Source: Solirubrobacter deserti (GTDB lineage Bacteria; Actinomycetota; Thermoleophilia; Solirubrobacterales; Solirubrobacteraceae). Taken from it: 64,000 nucleotides of DNA. Within the stretch, counting starts at the first letter, position 1. The number at the start of each line of letters is the position of its first letter. The DNA lies in the NCBI RefSeq assembly GCF_027587175.1, contig NZ_JAPCID010000008.1:62001-126000 (forward strand), written 5' to 3'. The notes under the pieces were generated by a model, which did no database searches, was not told the origin of the DNA, and was given only the letters and a program-made list of their open reading frames with translations. Position numbers and translations under genes: made by a program. Of this stretch, positions 1 through 8,516 are shown piece after piece.

Positions 1-3000
1 CACGGCCGGCGACGGCCGTGACGACGAGCCGGTGGCGCTGCGCCCGCAGCCGTCGCTCTCCGAAGCGCCCGCGGAAGCGGACGACGCTCGTTCCCGGCGA
101 CCCCGCTCGCTCGATCCGCCCGACGCGTACCCAGCCGGTCCGCGTGCGCCGCTGGAAGGTGAGCCGGACCGTCGCGGCGCGGTTGAGCCGCCACGTGATC
201 CGCGTGCCGTCGAGGCGCGACCCGAGCCGTGCGCGGCGGTGTGCGACCGCGAAGCGCCGCGGGCTCATGCTCAGGCGAGTCAGGCGCAGCCGCGCGGGTG
301 CGGCGACCGGCCGGGACGTGCCGGAAGGGGGCGTCGAGCCGGAAGGCGGCGCAGAGCCGGGAGCGGGCGTCGAGCCGGAAGGCGGCGCCGGACGCGCGGG
401 GGGTTCGTTGTCACGTCCGGCGCGTTCCTCCCGCGCCGCTGGCGCCCGCGGCGCGATCGTCCGGGTCGGCGCGGAGAGCGCCTGGCTGACGGACGACACC
501 CAGTTGCCGGCGAGCACCGCCACGCGCACGGTGCGGCCCTCGTCGGCGTCTTCCAGCGTGTACGCGGCCTCGGTCGCGCCCGCCACGTTCACGCACGCGG
601 TGACACACCGCTGCCACTGGTATGAGAGCTCCGGAGCTCCCGTCCACGCGCCCGCTTCGGCTTCCAGCCGCTCACCCACCCGCGGCTCGCCGCGCACGGC
701 CGGGGCCCGTGTCGGCGCGGGTTCCGCGGGCGCGAAGCTGACCTGGGCGCCCGGGTCGACCGACACCCAGCGCGAGCGCTGGCCGCCGTAGCTCTCCCCG
801 CCCTCGACGCCCGTCAGCGGCACGGTCACCGCGGACGAGCCGGTGTTGCGTACGTATACGCGCCCGTCCTGCAGCCACGCGCGGATGGCGCCCTCGTCGC
901 GCGCCCACGCCTCCTGGCGCGCGAGCGTCGCCGCGATCTGCGTCGCCCCGAGCTGCACCAGGGGCGCCGCGGCGCGATCGAACGCCGCCTCGTAGCGGGC
1001 CACCAGCGCGTCGATGACCGGGTACAGGACGCCGCCCTGGTCGGGGTGGACGTCAGGCAGCGCCGGGTTGTGATCGGCGAGGTTGCTCTGGTGGAAGTAG
1101 TGCGGCCGCGCGTCGTTGCCGGTGACGTGCCGGAACATCACCTGCGTCTCGCTGCTCACGTACTCCGCCCAGGTGGCGGCCGCGGCGCGGCACGTCGTCA
1201 CGCCCGCCACCGGGACGCAGGCGCCGCCCGGCGGAGCCACGTAGATCCAGTTGTACTCGTCGAGCTGCTGACCCTGGCGCGAGGCGTTGTAGTAGACGTT
1301 GCTGGGATAGCGCGGGACGGCGCGCACGGCGCCCATGACGAAGGAAGCGCCGGCCGGGAGCAGCGGGCTCGTGATGACCGTCGGCGTCGTGGGATAGCCC
1401 TTCGACGCGTCGGACGCGATCGTCGACACGCCACCGGCCGTGACACCGGCGAGGAACGCGGGGTTCTGCCCGTAGGGCGCGAGCGCCGCGCCGTTGACCG
1501 CCGGCGGCGCCGCGGCCGTGCCCGCCGCGCCCGTGTCCGTGAGCGTGTGGGTGACCGGCACGACGCCGTCGTCGGTCGCCGCCGTCGCGCTGCGAGGCAT
1601 CGACGCCACGCGGGTCCAGTCGGTGGTGCCCGTCACGCGCCGGTAGAGGTCGAACCCGATCGCGTGGCAGACGGCGTCGAAGTGCACGGTCACCGACGAC
1701 GCCGCGGGCACCGTCAGCTCCTCCTCGTACGGAACCGTCTCACCGGCCGGTGAGCGCGCGGTCAACGCGTAGTCGTAGGTGCCGGCGGCGAGCGTGCCGG
1801 TGCCGACGGTCGTCTCGTCGATGGACGGCGGGTCGATCGTCCCGGGGTTGCCCGGGCGCGCGTTGGCGAGTCCGGAGTGCTCGCCCGTCACCAGCTCGGT
1901 GGGGTCGAGGGGGAGCCCGTTCGCCCGCGCGAAGGCCACGTTGTCGCGGATCTGGTCACGGATGAACGAGCTCGTCGAGCAGTCCAGGTTCGCGTGCGTG
2001 TCGGTGTGGTTGATGTAGCCGAACGCGGCGCGCACGCCGGCGTTGTCGCGGAAGTACGCCGCAAGCGGGTCACCGGGCTCGCTGCCGCCGCCGTTGAAGA
2101 CCATGTCCAGACGCAGGCCGCGCCCGCGCGACCACCCGATCGCCCGGTCGACGTCCGCGGGCGTCATGCGGCTGCTCTGGTCGTAGCGGGTCGTGTGCGT
2201 GACCGGGTCCCACACGTCGTCGCCGAGGAACAGGTCGTCGATCTGCAGCCCCAGGTAGTGCCGTTCGGCGCCGAGGAACACGCCGCGCGTGACCCAGTTG
2301 AGCATGCCGTGGCGCAGCAGCTGGTTGTGGTTCTGGAACTGGTTGCTCGCGACGGTCATGACCAGCTCCTCGCGCCCGTCCTCGGGATGCGTGTAGATCC
2401 CGAGCAGCGCCGTCTCCCCGGCGCCTTCGAGCAGCGTCAGCCACGGCGCACCCGCCACCGGCTTGGCCCCGTACCCGAAGGCCTCGTTGGGGCCGGGCGC
2501 GTCGTCGGCGATCGTGACCGGCCCGCGCAGGTACGGGAACGCGGCCCGCCCGGCGGCGGTGAGCCGCGCCGGGTTGCCGTCCTGCCACGCACCGGGCACG
2601 GCGGTGAGCCCGCGCGCGGCGGACGGTGCGGTGTAGTCGCTGAGCCGGCGGACGCCGAAGGTCCGCTCGAACCTGGCGAGCGCCGCCCACTCGGTGTCCG
2701 TCAGCGCGGAGAGGTGGCTGACGGTGCCGTCCGCGTTGCGGACGTCATGGCCCAGGTCGCCGGTGGCGAGGATGACCGCCTGGTAGCGCGCCAGCTGGGC
2801 GCCGTAGTCGGCCAGCCGCGCGTCCGTCAACGTCGCGATCCGGCGCCGCTGGTCGTAGGCGACGAACGTGTCGTAGGGGACGCCCTCGCGTTCGAGCTGC
2901 GCCTTCCACGCTCCGAAACCGGACTCCTGCCCGTCGGCGGAGAGCAGGAGGACCTTGAGCTCGACGCGCTGGCCCGGCGCGATGCGAGCGGGTGTCGCGG

Positions 3001-3064
3001 CGCTCGCGACGGCCAGTGACGTCGCGACGACGGCGAGTGCGGCGGCAAGGCCCTTGAGCAGCAT
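1..3064 (-). CDS. Secreted Agd3-like (CE18-type) polysaccharide deacetylase with Ig-like domain, C-terminus cut by window edge
   Basis: Open from an ATG at 3064 to the window edge with no stop (about 1020 codons), so the C-terminus is missing. It starts MLLKGLAAALAVVATSLAVASA, a clear Sec signal peptide. Around residue 274 is Y-L-G-L-Q-I-D-D-L-F, and around residue 351 H-T-D-T-H-A-N-L-D. An Asp-Asp followed by HxxxH is the metal-binding layout of polysaccharide deacetylases, and with the long N-terminal domain it resembles the Agd3/CE18 family that deacetylates exopolysaccharide. Near residue 800 is an Ig-like unit with Y-Q-W-Q-R-C, then a Pro/Ser/Gly linker (P-P-S-G-S-T repeats, about 300-400 in the window) and a basic beta-rich tail. 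Inference: an exported enzyme acting on cell-surface or biofilm glycan. The deacetylase assignment rests on motifs only. Confidence 0.6.
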   Translation of the reverse strand, partial: MLLKGLAAALAVVATSLAVASAATPARIAPGQRVELKVLLLSADGQESGFGAWKAQLEREGVPYDTFVAYDQRRRIATLTDARLADYGAQLARYQAVILATGDLGHDVRNADGTVSHLSALTDTEWAALARFERTFGVRRLSDYTAPSAARGLTAVPGAWQDGNPARLTAAGRAAFPYLRGPVTIADDAPGPNEAFGYGAKPVAGAPWLTLLEGAGETALLGIYTHPEDGREELVMTVASNQFQNHNQLLRHGMLNWVTRGVFLGAERHYLGLQIDDLFLGDDVWDPVTHTTRYDQSSRMTPADVDRAIGWSRGRGLRLDMVFNGGGSEPGDPLAAYFRDNAGVRAAFGYINHTDTHANLDCSTSSFIRDQIRDNVAFARANGLPLDPTELVTGEHSGLANARPGNPGTIDPPSIDETTVGTGTLAAGTYDYALTARSPAGETVPYEEELTVPAASSVTVHFDAVCHAIGFDLYRRVTGTTDWTRVASMPRSATAATDDGVVPVTHTLTDTGAAGTAAAPPAVNGAALAPYGQNPAFLAGVTAGGVSTIASDASKGYPTTPTVITSPLLPAGASFVMGAVRAVPRYPSNVYYNASRQGQQLDEYNWIYVAPPGGACVPVAGVTTCRAAAATWAEYVSSETQVMFRHVTGNDARPHYFHQSNLADHNPALPDVHPDQGGVLYPVIDALVARYEAAFDRAAAPLVQLGATQIAATLARQEAWARDEGAIRAWLQDGRVYVRNTGSSAVTVPLTGVEGGESYGGQRSRWVSVDPGAQVSFAPAEPAPTRAPAVRGEPRVGERLEAEAGAWTGAPELSYQWQRCVTACVNVAGATEAAYTLEDADEGRTVRVAVLAGNWVSSVSQALSAPTRTIAPRAPAAREERAGRDNEPPARPAPPSGSTPAPGSAPPSGSTPPSGTSRPVAAPARLRLTRLSMSPRRFAVAHRRARLGSRLDGTRITWRLNRAATVRLTFQRRTRTGWVRVGRIERAGSPGTSVVRFRGRFGERRLRAQRHRLVVTAVAGR

Positions 3065-3152
3065 GCCGCCGATTCTCAGAACCCGCGAAGGCCCGGCGCA
3101 AGGGGGCTTCGCCATCCACTTCCGACCCCTTGCGTTTAACGCGGGAAATGCG

Positions 3153-4061
3153 TCAGCGCTTGGGCAGCTCGATGCCGCGGCTGTTCGACGGCCGCCGGTA
3201 GCCTGTGGCCCGTTGCACGCTCGACGGGCGCCACATCGTCCCGCCCCGGAGCGTCGGCACGCCTTCGCTGTTCAAGACGTCGGCGATGGCCTGCAGCGTC
3301 ATCCCGTTCGCGCGCATCCCGGCGATCCGCTCCTGCAGCTCAGGCACGTCGGCGACGGAGGTGCGGCCGTTGCCGTTGCCGCGGGCGCGCGCGGCCTCGA
3401 GCCCGCGGCGCGTGCGCTCGGAGATCTTCTCGTGCTCCCAACCGCCGACGCCCGCGACCGCGGACGCCGCGAGCTGGCCGGCCTCGGTCGACGTGTCGAG
3501 CTCGAGGTCCACGGCGATCAGCCGCCGGTCCTCGTCGTTGAACCACGTCAGCAGCGGCGGGAGGTTCGCCACGTTCGCGGACAGGTCGCGCAGCCGCCCG
3601 ACGACGAGCGCCTCGGCCTTGCCGTCCGCGAGCTGCTCGAGGGCCCACGCCAGCGAGGGGCGCTGGTCGCGCCCGGCCGCGTCGATGTCGTGGACCACGG
3701 TCAGCAGCTGCAGGCCACGGGCCTCACAGCACGCCGTGACGGCGGCCGTGTGTGCTTCAAGCGCTCCGTTCGATACGTCCGCCAAGCAGACGTAGCCGAT
3801 GGCTCGTCGGCGGGCGGGCAGGGGTGCGACGGGCGCCGGCTCCGCCGCGGCCGCGGCCTCGGCGGGTGCGGAGGGCCGACGGGCGAAGCGTAAACGCAGC
3901 GTGGCGAGGGCCAGGCCGAGCGCGACGTACAGGAGCGCCAGCCACGCCGGGGCGCCGAGCAGCGAAGCGCCTACGCCGTCCGCGGAGAACAGGAGCGCGA
4001 TCGCCACCGCCTGCCGTCGCACTCGCCGCGAACCGCCTGTCCGGACTGCTCCGCGTTGCAT
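3153..4061 (-). CDS. Membrane-anchored serine-recombinase-like protein, catalytic residues altered
   Basis: 302 residues from an ATG at 4061 that has AAGGAG eight bases upstream; an upstream ATG at 4118 lacks such a site. Residues about 15-60 form two hydrophobic segments, then a Pro/Ala linker, then a resolvase-like domain (A-I-G-Y-V.., D-x-x-x-A-G-R-x-x-R-P-S-L, L-V-V-G-R-L). The tail has E-R-T-R-R-G-L-E-A-A-R-A-R-G and a helix-turn-helix-like Q-A-I-A-D-V-L-N-S-E-G-V, as in large serine recombinases. Where active enzymes have G-Y-x-R-x-S, this one has G-Y-V-C-L-A, so the nucleophilic Ser and its Arg partner look replaced. Probably not a recombinase; perhaps a membrane-tethered DNA-binding or sensory relative. 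It stands alone, with the GGDEF-EAL gene upstream on the same strand. Confidence 0.6.
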   Translation of the reverse strand: MQRGAVRTGGSRRVRRQAVAIALLFSADGVGASLLGAPAWLALLYVALGLALATLRLRFARRPSAPAEAAAAAEPAPVAPLPARRRAIGYVCLADVSNGALEAHTAAVTACCEARGLQLLTVVHDIDAAGRDQRPSLAWALEQLADGKAEALVVGRLRDLSANVANLPPLLTWFNDEDRRLIAVDLELDTSTEAGQLAASAVAGVGGWEHEKISERTRRGLEAARARGNGNGRTSVADVPELQERIAGMRANGMTLQAIADVLNSEGVPTLRGGTMWRPSSVQRATGYRRPSNSRGIELPKR

Positions 4062-4177
4062 ACACGGCTCCTTCCCACGACGACAACCGTCCCTCACTGC
4101 TGCGGGTACGCCTACCAACCTCGGGCGAGCGGATCAACCCGGGATACGCACGGCGCGCGGCGATGTTCGAAACAGAA

Positions 4178-6712
4178 CTACACGAGGGCCGCGGCGACCG
4201 GCGCGGACTCCCAGTCCGCGTCGACGTCCATCGGTGCGGCGAAGTAGTAGCCCTGCCCGAGGTCGCAGCCGATCTCGCGCAGCATGTCCAGCTGGGCGCG
4301 CGTCTCGATGCCCTCGGCGACCACCTTCAGGCCGACCGTCTTGGCCAGGCCGACGATCAGGCGCACGAACGCGGCGTCGTGATCGGAGAAGGCCAGGCCC
4401 TCGACGAACTCGCGCGCGATCTTCAGCGTGTCGAGCGGCAGGTTGCGCAAGTAGGACAGTGACGAGTAGCCCGTGCCGAAGTCGTCGAGCGCGAGCTGCA
4501 CGCCGAGGTCGCGCAGCTGCTGCAGCGTCGCCGCGCCGCGCTCGGCGTCCTTGACCAGCAGCGTCTCGGTCACCTCGAGCACGAGCCGGCCGGGCGCGAT
4601 CCCGGTGCGCTCGAGCACGTCGGTGATGGTCTGGATGAGGTCCGGGTGCTCGAGCTCGATCGCGCTCAAGTTCACCTGCACCTGCAGCGTGTGCGAGCGC
4701 TGGACGACCGACGCGCACGCCTCCTCGAGCACGTAGCGCCCGAGCGGCACGATCAGGCCCGTGTCCTCGGCGAGCGGGATGAACTCCATCGGCGGGATGC
4801 GGCCGCGGTCGGAGTGGTTCCAGCGCACGAGCGCCTCCACGGAGATGGCCTCGCCGGTCTGGATGTCCACGATCGGCTGGTACTGAACCATCAGGTCGCG
4901 GTTGGAGATCGCCTCGGCCAGCTCCTCCTTGAGGTCGTGGCGGCGGACGATCGAGTCGCGCATCGCGGGCGTGAAGACGGCGAAGCGGCGCTTGCCGCCC
5001 TCCTTGGCCTCGTACATGGCCACGTCGGCGTCGCGCAGCAGCTCGTCCACGAGCGTGCGCGGCTGCTGGGTGGCGGCGATGCCGATCGACAGCGACACGT
5101 TGAGCGGCTTGTCGCCGGCCTGCACGGGTCCCAGGAACGCGGTCAGCGTGCGCTCGGCGAGCTCCACCGCGCCCTGCTCGACGGCGCTGTCGCGCTGCAC
5201 GAGCACGGCGAACTCGTCGCCGCCGAGGCGTGCGACGACGTCCTGCTGGTGCACGGAGCGCACGAGCCGGGACGCGACGCCGCGCAGCAGCTCGTCGCCG
5301 ATGGCGTGGCCGAGCGTGTCGTTGACGCCCTTGAAGTCGTCGAGGTCGATGAACATCACCGCGACCTTGTCGGCGGCGTTGCCCTCGAGCGCCTCGCGCA
5401 CGCGCTGAGAGAACAGCGCGCGGTTGGCGAGCCCGGTCAGCGGATCGTGGTGAGCCTGGTGGGTGAGCTGGTCCTGCAGGTCGCGCAGCTCGGTGACGGC
5501 CTGCTCGAGGCGGTCGAACTGGAGCGCGGCGGACGCGTTGGCGGCCAGCGTCTCGAACAGCGCGCGGTCGCCGTCGGTGAAGCCACGGGCCAGGCCGAAG
5601 CGGTTGGCGAGCATCAGCGTGCCGATCACGCGGTCCTCGCCGCGCAGCACGCCGAGCATGCCGTGGCGGACCCCGCGCTCGGAGAGATAGACGGCGATCT
5701 CTTCCCCCGCCGACAGCGGGTCGGTGAGCGCAACGGCCGTCTCGGAGCGCTCGGCGAGGTCGCGCAGGGCGTTGGCGGCTTCGCGGTTCATCGGCGTCAT
5801 CGCCTCGCGGGCGCTGCCCGGGCCGAGCCCGGTCCGCAGCGGCGCACCGCCGTCGCCGGCGAACAGGATGACCTCCGCCTGCTCGGCCCGGAAGGCCTCG
5901 AGCGCGCGCTCGAGCAGGCCCTCGAGCGCGATCGCGACCTCCGGGGACTCCGACAGCGTGCGGTTGGCCTCATAGAGGAACTTGACCTTCTCGTGGCCCT
6001 GGCGCTCGTGGACGTAGGCGCGGTAGCCCATGAAGGCGACAAGGATCGGGATCGCCAGCAGCGGCGCGGCGCCCGGGCGCTCGATCCACAGGATGGAGCT
6101 CACCAGCGCCATCGCGGTGCCGGTCAGCGTCACCACGAAGTCCATGCCGAACATCTGGCGGACCTGGTCGCGGGAGACGTGGCCCTCGGTGAGCACGATC
6201 GCGGCGAGGATCTGGGCGATCGTGAGCACGCCGCCGAGCTGGGTGGCGAGCAGGACCGAGCCCCACGTCAGCCAGCCGAAGTCGTCGTCGAGCTGCGCGG
6301 CGAGGTGGACGACGACCAGCATCACCGTCGTCACCAGCGCGAGCTGGGCGACGTTGAAGCAGAACTTCACGAGCGGCATGCGGCGCAGCAGCAGCGCGAC
6401 CAGCGAGCCGCCGACGATCGCCCAGAAGGCGTGCGAGCCGGTGGTGAAGACGAGCGCGACCGAGAGCGGGATGTCGGTCAGCGAGAACGAGTGCGAGCTG
6501 CGGCGGAACTCGAGCTCGACCGGGAAGCGCTCGGTGAAGAGCACGAGCAGCGCGATCACGTACCAGGCGATCTCCGGCGTCTGGATCGCGCCGAAGTCGC
6601 GCACGAAGACGAAGTACAGGATCGCCGAGATCGCCGACGTCGCGACGATGAGACCCCAGATCGGCTCGATCTTGCGTATGACACCCACATCCTTTTGATC
6701 GGCCGTGGTCAC
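4178..6712 (-). CDS. Membrane-bound GGDEF-EAL cyclic-di-GMP synthase/phosphodiesterase with GAF domain
   Basis: About 844 residues from a GTG at 6712; a GTG at 6688 is the alternative, and neither has a strong Shine-Dalgarno. Roughly eight hydrophobic segments (residues 15-230) form an integral-membrane sensor. A GAF-like region follows (about 240-390), then GGDEF (A-R-L-G-G-D-E-F intact) and EAL (S-V-E-A-L-V-R-W, D-D-F-G-T-G-Y-S-S-L and V-V-A-E-G-I-E-T all intact). The RxxD inhibitory site normally upstream of GGDEF reads H-Q-Q-D, so product inhibition at the I-site is probably lost. Both domains look catalytic, so net activity cannot be read from sequence. It lies just downstream of S8 protease 1, and protease 2 of the same family carries a cyclic-di-GMP riboswitch. 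Confidence 0.93.
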   Translation of the reverse strand: MTTADQKDVGVIRKIEPIWGLIVATSAISAILYFVFVRDFGAIQTPEIAWYVIALLVLFTERFPVELEFRRSSHSFSLTDIPLSVALVFTTGSHAFWAIVGGSLVALLLRRMPLVKFCFNVAQLALVTTVMLVVVHLAAQLDDDFGWLTWGSVLLATQLGGVLTIAQILAAIVLTEGHVSRDQVRQMFGMDFVVTLTGTAMALVSSILWIERPGAAPLLAIPILVAFMGYRAYVHERQGHEKVKFLYEANRTLSESPEVAIALEGLLERALEAFRAEQAEVILFAGDGGAPLRTGLGPGSAREAMTPMNREAANALRDLAERSETAVALTDPLSAGEEIAVYLSERGVRHGMLGVLRGEDRVIGTLMLANRFGLARGFTDGDRALFETLAANASAALQFDRLEQAVTELRDLQDQLTHQAHHDPLTGLANRALFSQRVREALEGNAADKVAVMFIDLDDFKGVNDTLGHAIGDELLRGVASRLVRSVHQQDVVARLGGDEFAVLVQRDSAVEQGAVELAERTLTAFLGPVQAGDKPLNVSLSIGIAATQQPRTLVDELLRDADVAMYEAKEGGKRRFAVFTPAMRDSIVRRHDLKEELAEAISNRDLMVQYQPIVDIQTGEAISVEALVRWNHSDRGRIPPMEFIPLAEDTGLIVPLGRYVLEEACASVVQRSHTLQVQVNLSAIELEHPDLIQTITDVLERTGIAPGRLVLEVTETLLVKDAERGAATLQQLRDLGVQLALDDFGTGYSSLSYLRNLPLDTLKIAREFVEGLAFSDHDAAFVRLIVGLAKTVGLKVVAEGIETRAQLDMLREIGCDLGQGYYFAAPMDVDADWESAPVAAALV

Positions 6713-6735
6713 GCCGTTTTGAGGGGTTAAACGCC

Positions 6736-6760
6736 GCGAGCGGCCACTGGGGCCGCTCGC
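6736..6760 (-). terminator. Hairpin terminator-like element after S8 protease 1
   Basis: Perfect 10-bp stem (GCGAGCGGCC / GGCCGCTCGC) with a 5-base loop, about 20 bases beyond the protease micro-ORF. No long U-tract follows, which is usual in high-GC actinobacteria. It separates the protease from the GGDEF-EAL gene downstream. Confidence 0.65.
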
Positions 6761-6780
6761 ACGAGAGATGGTCTTGGTTG

Positions 6781-6822
6781 TTACTTGCCGCCCCAGGTGG
6801 CGCGCTCTTCGGAGGTCACCAT
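6781..6822 (-). CDS. Micro-ORF overlapping the stop of S8 protease 1 (12-13 aa, RATWGGK tail)
   Basis: In the -1 frame relative to the protease, ATG at 6822 or GTG at 6819 opens a short frame that ends with TAA at 6781 and reads MVTSEERATWGGK. The protease stop TGA (6816-6818) overlaps the GTG, a classic coupling arrangement. The peptide carries the same R-A-T-W unit as the protease C-terminal repeats. The second S8 protease has an equivalent micro-ORF in the same -1 offset (43887-43928, MRNRASWGRKARP), and the core codons match at about 19 of 21 positions. Two paralogues keeping this argues that it is translated, either as a separate peptide or as a frameshifted tail. Function unknown. Confidence 0.5.
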   Translation of the reverse strand: MVTSEERATWGGK

Positions 6823-8492
6823 TCGATGCTCGACCACGTGCTGCGGGACCAGGTCGAACGGCTCCAGGTCGAACGGCTCCAGGTGGAGCGGCTCCAGGTG
6901 GAGCGGGTGGGGTCGACGACCGCATCGGGGGAGCCGATGCAGGCCGTGCAGGTCCAGGTGGCGCGCGCCCACGGGGCGTTGGTGGGCGCGGCGCCCGCCG
7001 TCCACGTGGCGCGGGTCCAGACGGAGCCGGTCCAGGTGGCCCGGGTCCAGGTGGCGCGCGTCCAGGTGGCGCGCGTCCAGGTGGCGCGCGTCGGGTCGAT
7101 CCCGTTGACCACCAGGGCCTGTTTGACGATCGGGTTCGGCGTCAGGCCGGCGTTGGCCGCACCGGGCTGCGCGGCGAGCGCGGCCGGGACGTTGACCGAG
7201 CCGACGCCGGCCGCGGTCGGGCTGACGTTCTGCGTGAGCAGGGCCTTGACCTGGTCGGGGTTCAGCTCGGGGCGCGCCTGGAGGACCAGGGCGGCGGCGC
7301 CGGCGACGACCGGAGCGGCCATCGAGGTGCCACCGATGCGGACGTACTGGCCGCCCTCGAAGATGCTGGTGGCCGGGGCCAGCAGCGAGAACGCCGAGCC
7401 GGCGGCCAGCGGGGCGACGATCTTGGCGCCCGGCGCGAACACGTCCGGCTTGTCGAAGCCGTCCTGGCTCCGGCCACGGCTCGAGAAGGCCGCGACCGTG
7501 TCGTCGGCGGGGTTCGGCGTGTCGGCTTCATCGGTCGCGCCGACGGAGATCACGTACGGGTCGTTGCCCGGCGCGTACTGGGCGGCGTCGGCCGCGTTGC
7601 CGCGGTTGCCGACGGCGGACACGACGACGATGCCGGCGTGCCAGGCGAATTCGACGGCCGCGTTGAGCGGGTCGACCTGCGAGGAGCCCGGCGTGTCCGA
7701 GGACACCGACAGGTTCACGACGCGGATGTTGAGCTCGTCCTTGCGCTCGACGACGAACTGCAGCGCGTTGATGACGTCCAGGACGGTCGAGTTGCCGAGC
7801 TCGTCCGAGGTCTTGATGGCGACGATGTCCGCCTCCGGCGCGATGCCGGCGTACTTGCCGGCCAGGCCGTCGGTGCGGTAGGCCGAGTTGCCGGCCACGA
7901 TGCCCGCGACGTGCGTGCCGTGGCCGACCGGGTCGCCCGCGGTCAGCGCGCCCGGGTTGGAGATGACGTTGGTGATGCGCGACGAGCCGTCGGCGTTCTT
8001 GAAGTCCGCGATGTCGCCGTTGACGCCGGAGTCGATGACCGCGACGCCGATGCCCTTGCCGGTGATGCCCTGCGCCCACGCCTGGTCGGCGCCGGTGGTC
8101 TTCGGGAAGTTGGTGACCAGCTGCTCGGCCGACACGCCGGTGGTGTTGACCTTGGTGTTAAGCGTGACGTTCGCGACGCCCTTGACGGTCTTCAGCACGC
8201 CCGCCTGCTTGGCGGGCAGCTTGACCGCGAAGCCGTTGACGGCCGGGAGCTTGTCCGTGACCTTGCCCTTGTGGGCCTTCACGATCGCCTTGGCCTTGCC
8301 CTCGGACACCGAGGACTTGAACTGGACGATGGCGGTGACGCGCTTGTTCGGGTGCTGCTTCGCGGCGGACGCGAGCTTCTGCGCCGCGTTCGGTGCCGCG
8401 CTGGCGGACGTCGCCGCCGTCAGCGGTACCGCTACCGCGAGAAGGGCCGCTACTGCGCTCCTGCGCGCACGGCTAGAACTGGGAATCGACAC
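6816..8492 (-). CDS. Secreted S8 (subtilisin-family) serine protease with Trp-rich C-terminal repeats (protease 1)
   Basis: 558 residues from a GTG at 8492 preceded by GGAGGTGCCCTG. Signal peptide (A-A-T-S-A-S-A-A), an I9-like propeptide (about 30-130), then the catalytic domain: Asp in V-A-V-I-D-S-G, His in G-H-G-T-H-V-A-G, Ser in G-G-T-S-M-A-A-P. The last 90 residues are a low-complexity region of T-R-A-T-W and R-S-T-W-S units interrupted by a C-T-A-C pair. Cell-wall or extracellular location is inferred. Its 5' leader holds a structured module shared with protease 2 (43925-45652). It follows cofE on the same strand, and its stop overlaps the micro-ORF at 6781-6822. Confidence 0.93.
   Translation of the reverse strand: MSIPSSSRARRSAVAALLAVAVPLTAATSASAAPNAAQKLASAAKQHPNKRVTAIVQFKSSVSEGKAKAIVKAHKGKVTDKLPAVNGFAVKLPAKQAGVLKTVKGVANVTLNTKVNTTGVSAEQLVTNFPKTTGADQAWAQGITGKGIGVAVIDSGVNGDIADFKNADGSSRITNVISNPGALTAGDPVGHGTHVAGIVAGNSAYRTDGLAGKYAGIAPEADIVAIKTSDELGNSTVLDVINALQFVVERKDELNIRVVNLSVSSDTPGSSQVDPLNAAVEFAWHAGIVVVSAVGNRGNAADAAQYAPGNDPYVISVGATDEADTPNPADDTVAAFSSRGRSQDGFDKPDVFAPGAKIVAPLAAGSAFSLLAPATSIFEGGQYVRIGGTSMAAPVVAGAAALVLQARPELNPDQVKALLTQNVSPTAAGVGSVNVPAALAAQPGAANAGLTPNPIVKQALVVNGIDPTRATWTRATWTRATWTRATWTGSVWTRATWTAGAAPTNAPWARATWTCTACIGSPDAVVDPTRSTWSRSTWSRSTWSRSTWSRSTWSSIEW
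6834..7095 (-). repeat. 15-bp tandem coding repeats (RSTWS / TRATW pentapeptides)
   Basis: Two blocks of 15-bp units encode the C-terminal pentapeptides of S8 protease 1. The unit seen on the plus strand is close to CCAGGTGGCGCGGGT or CCAGGTGGAGCGGCT. About five R-S-T-W-S copies lie at 6834-6910 and about five to six T-R-A-T-W copies at 7015-7095. The regular Trp spacing suggests a repeat fold or wall-binding segment, and copy number is likely variable. Confidence 0.8.
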
Positions 8493-8516
8493 GTTTCAGG
8501 GCACCTCCGTGTGCCT

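Noticed and set aside
4646-6730. Long plus-strand open frame opposite the GGDEF-EAL gene (and similar frames opposite most genes)
   Set aside because: Arg/Ala/Val-rich shadow of a high-GC gene; no motif, and the opposite strand has a complete domain series.
6834-7095. CRISPR-like array
   Set aside because: Repeats are 15-bp coding units in frame with the protease, with no spacers.
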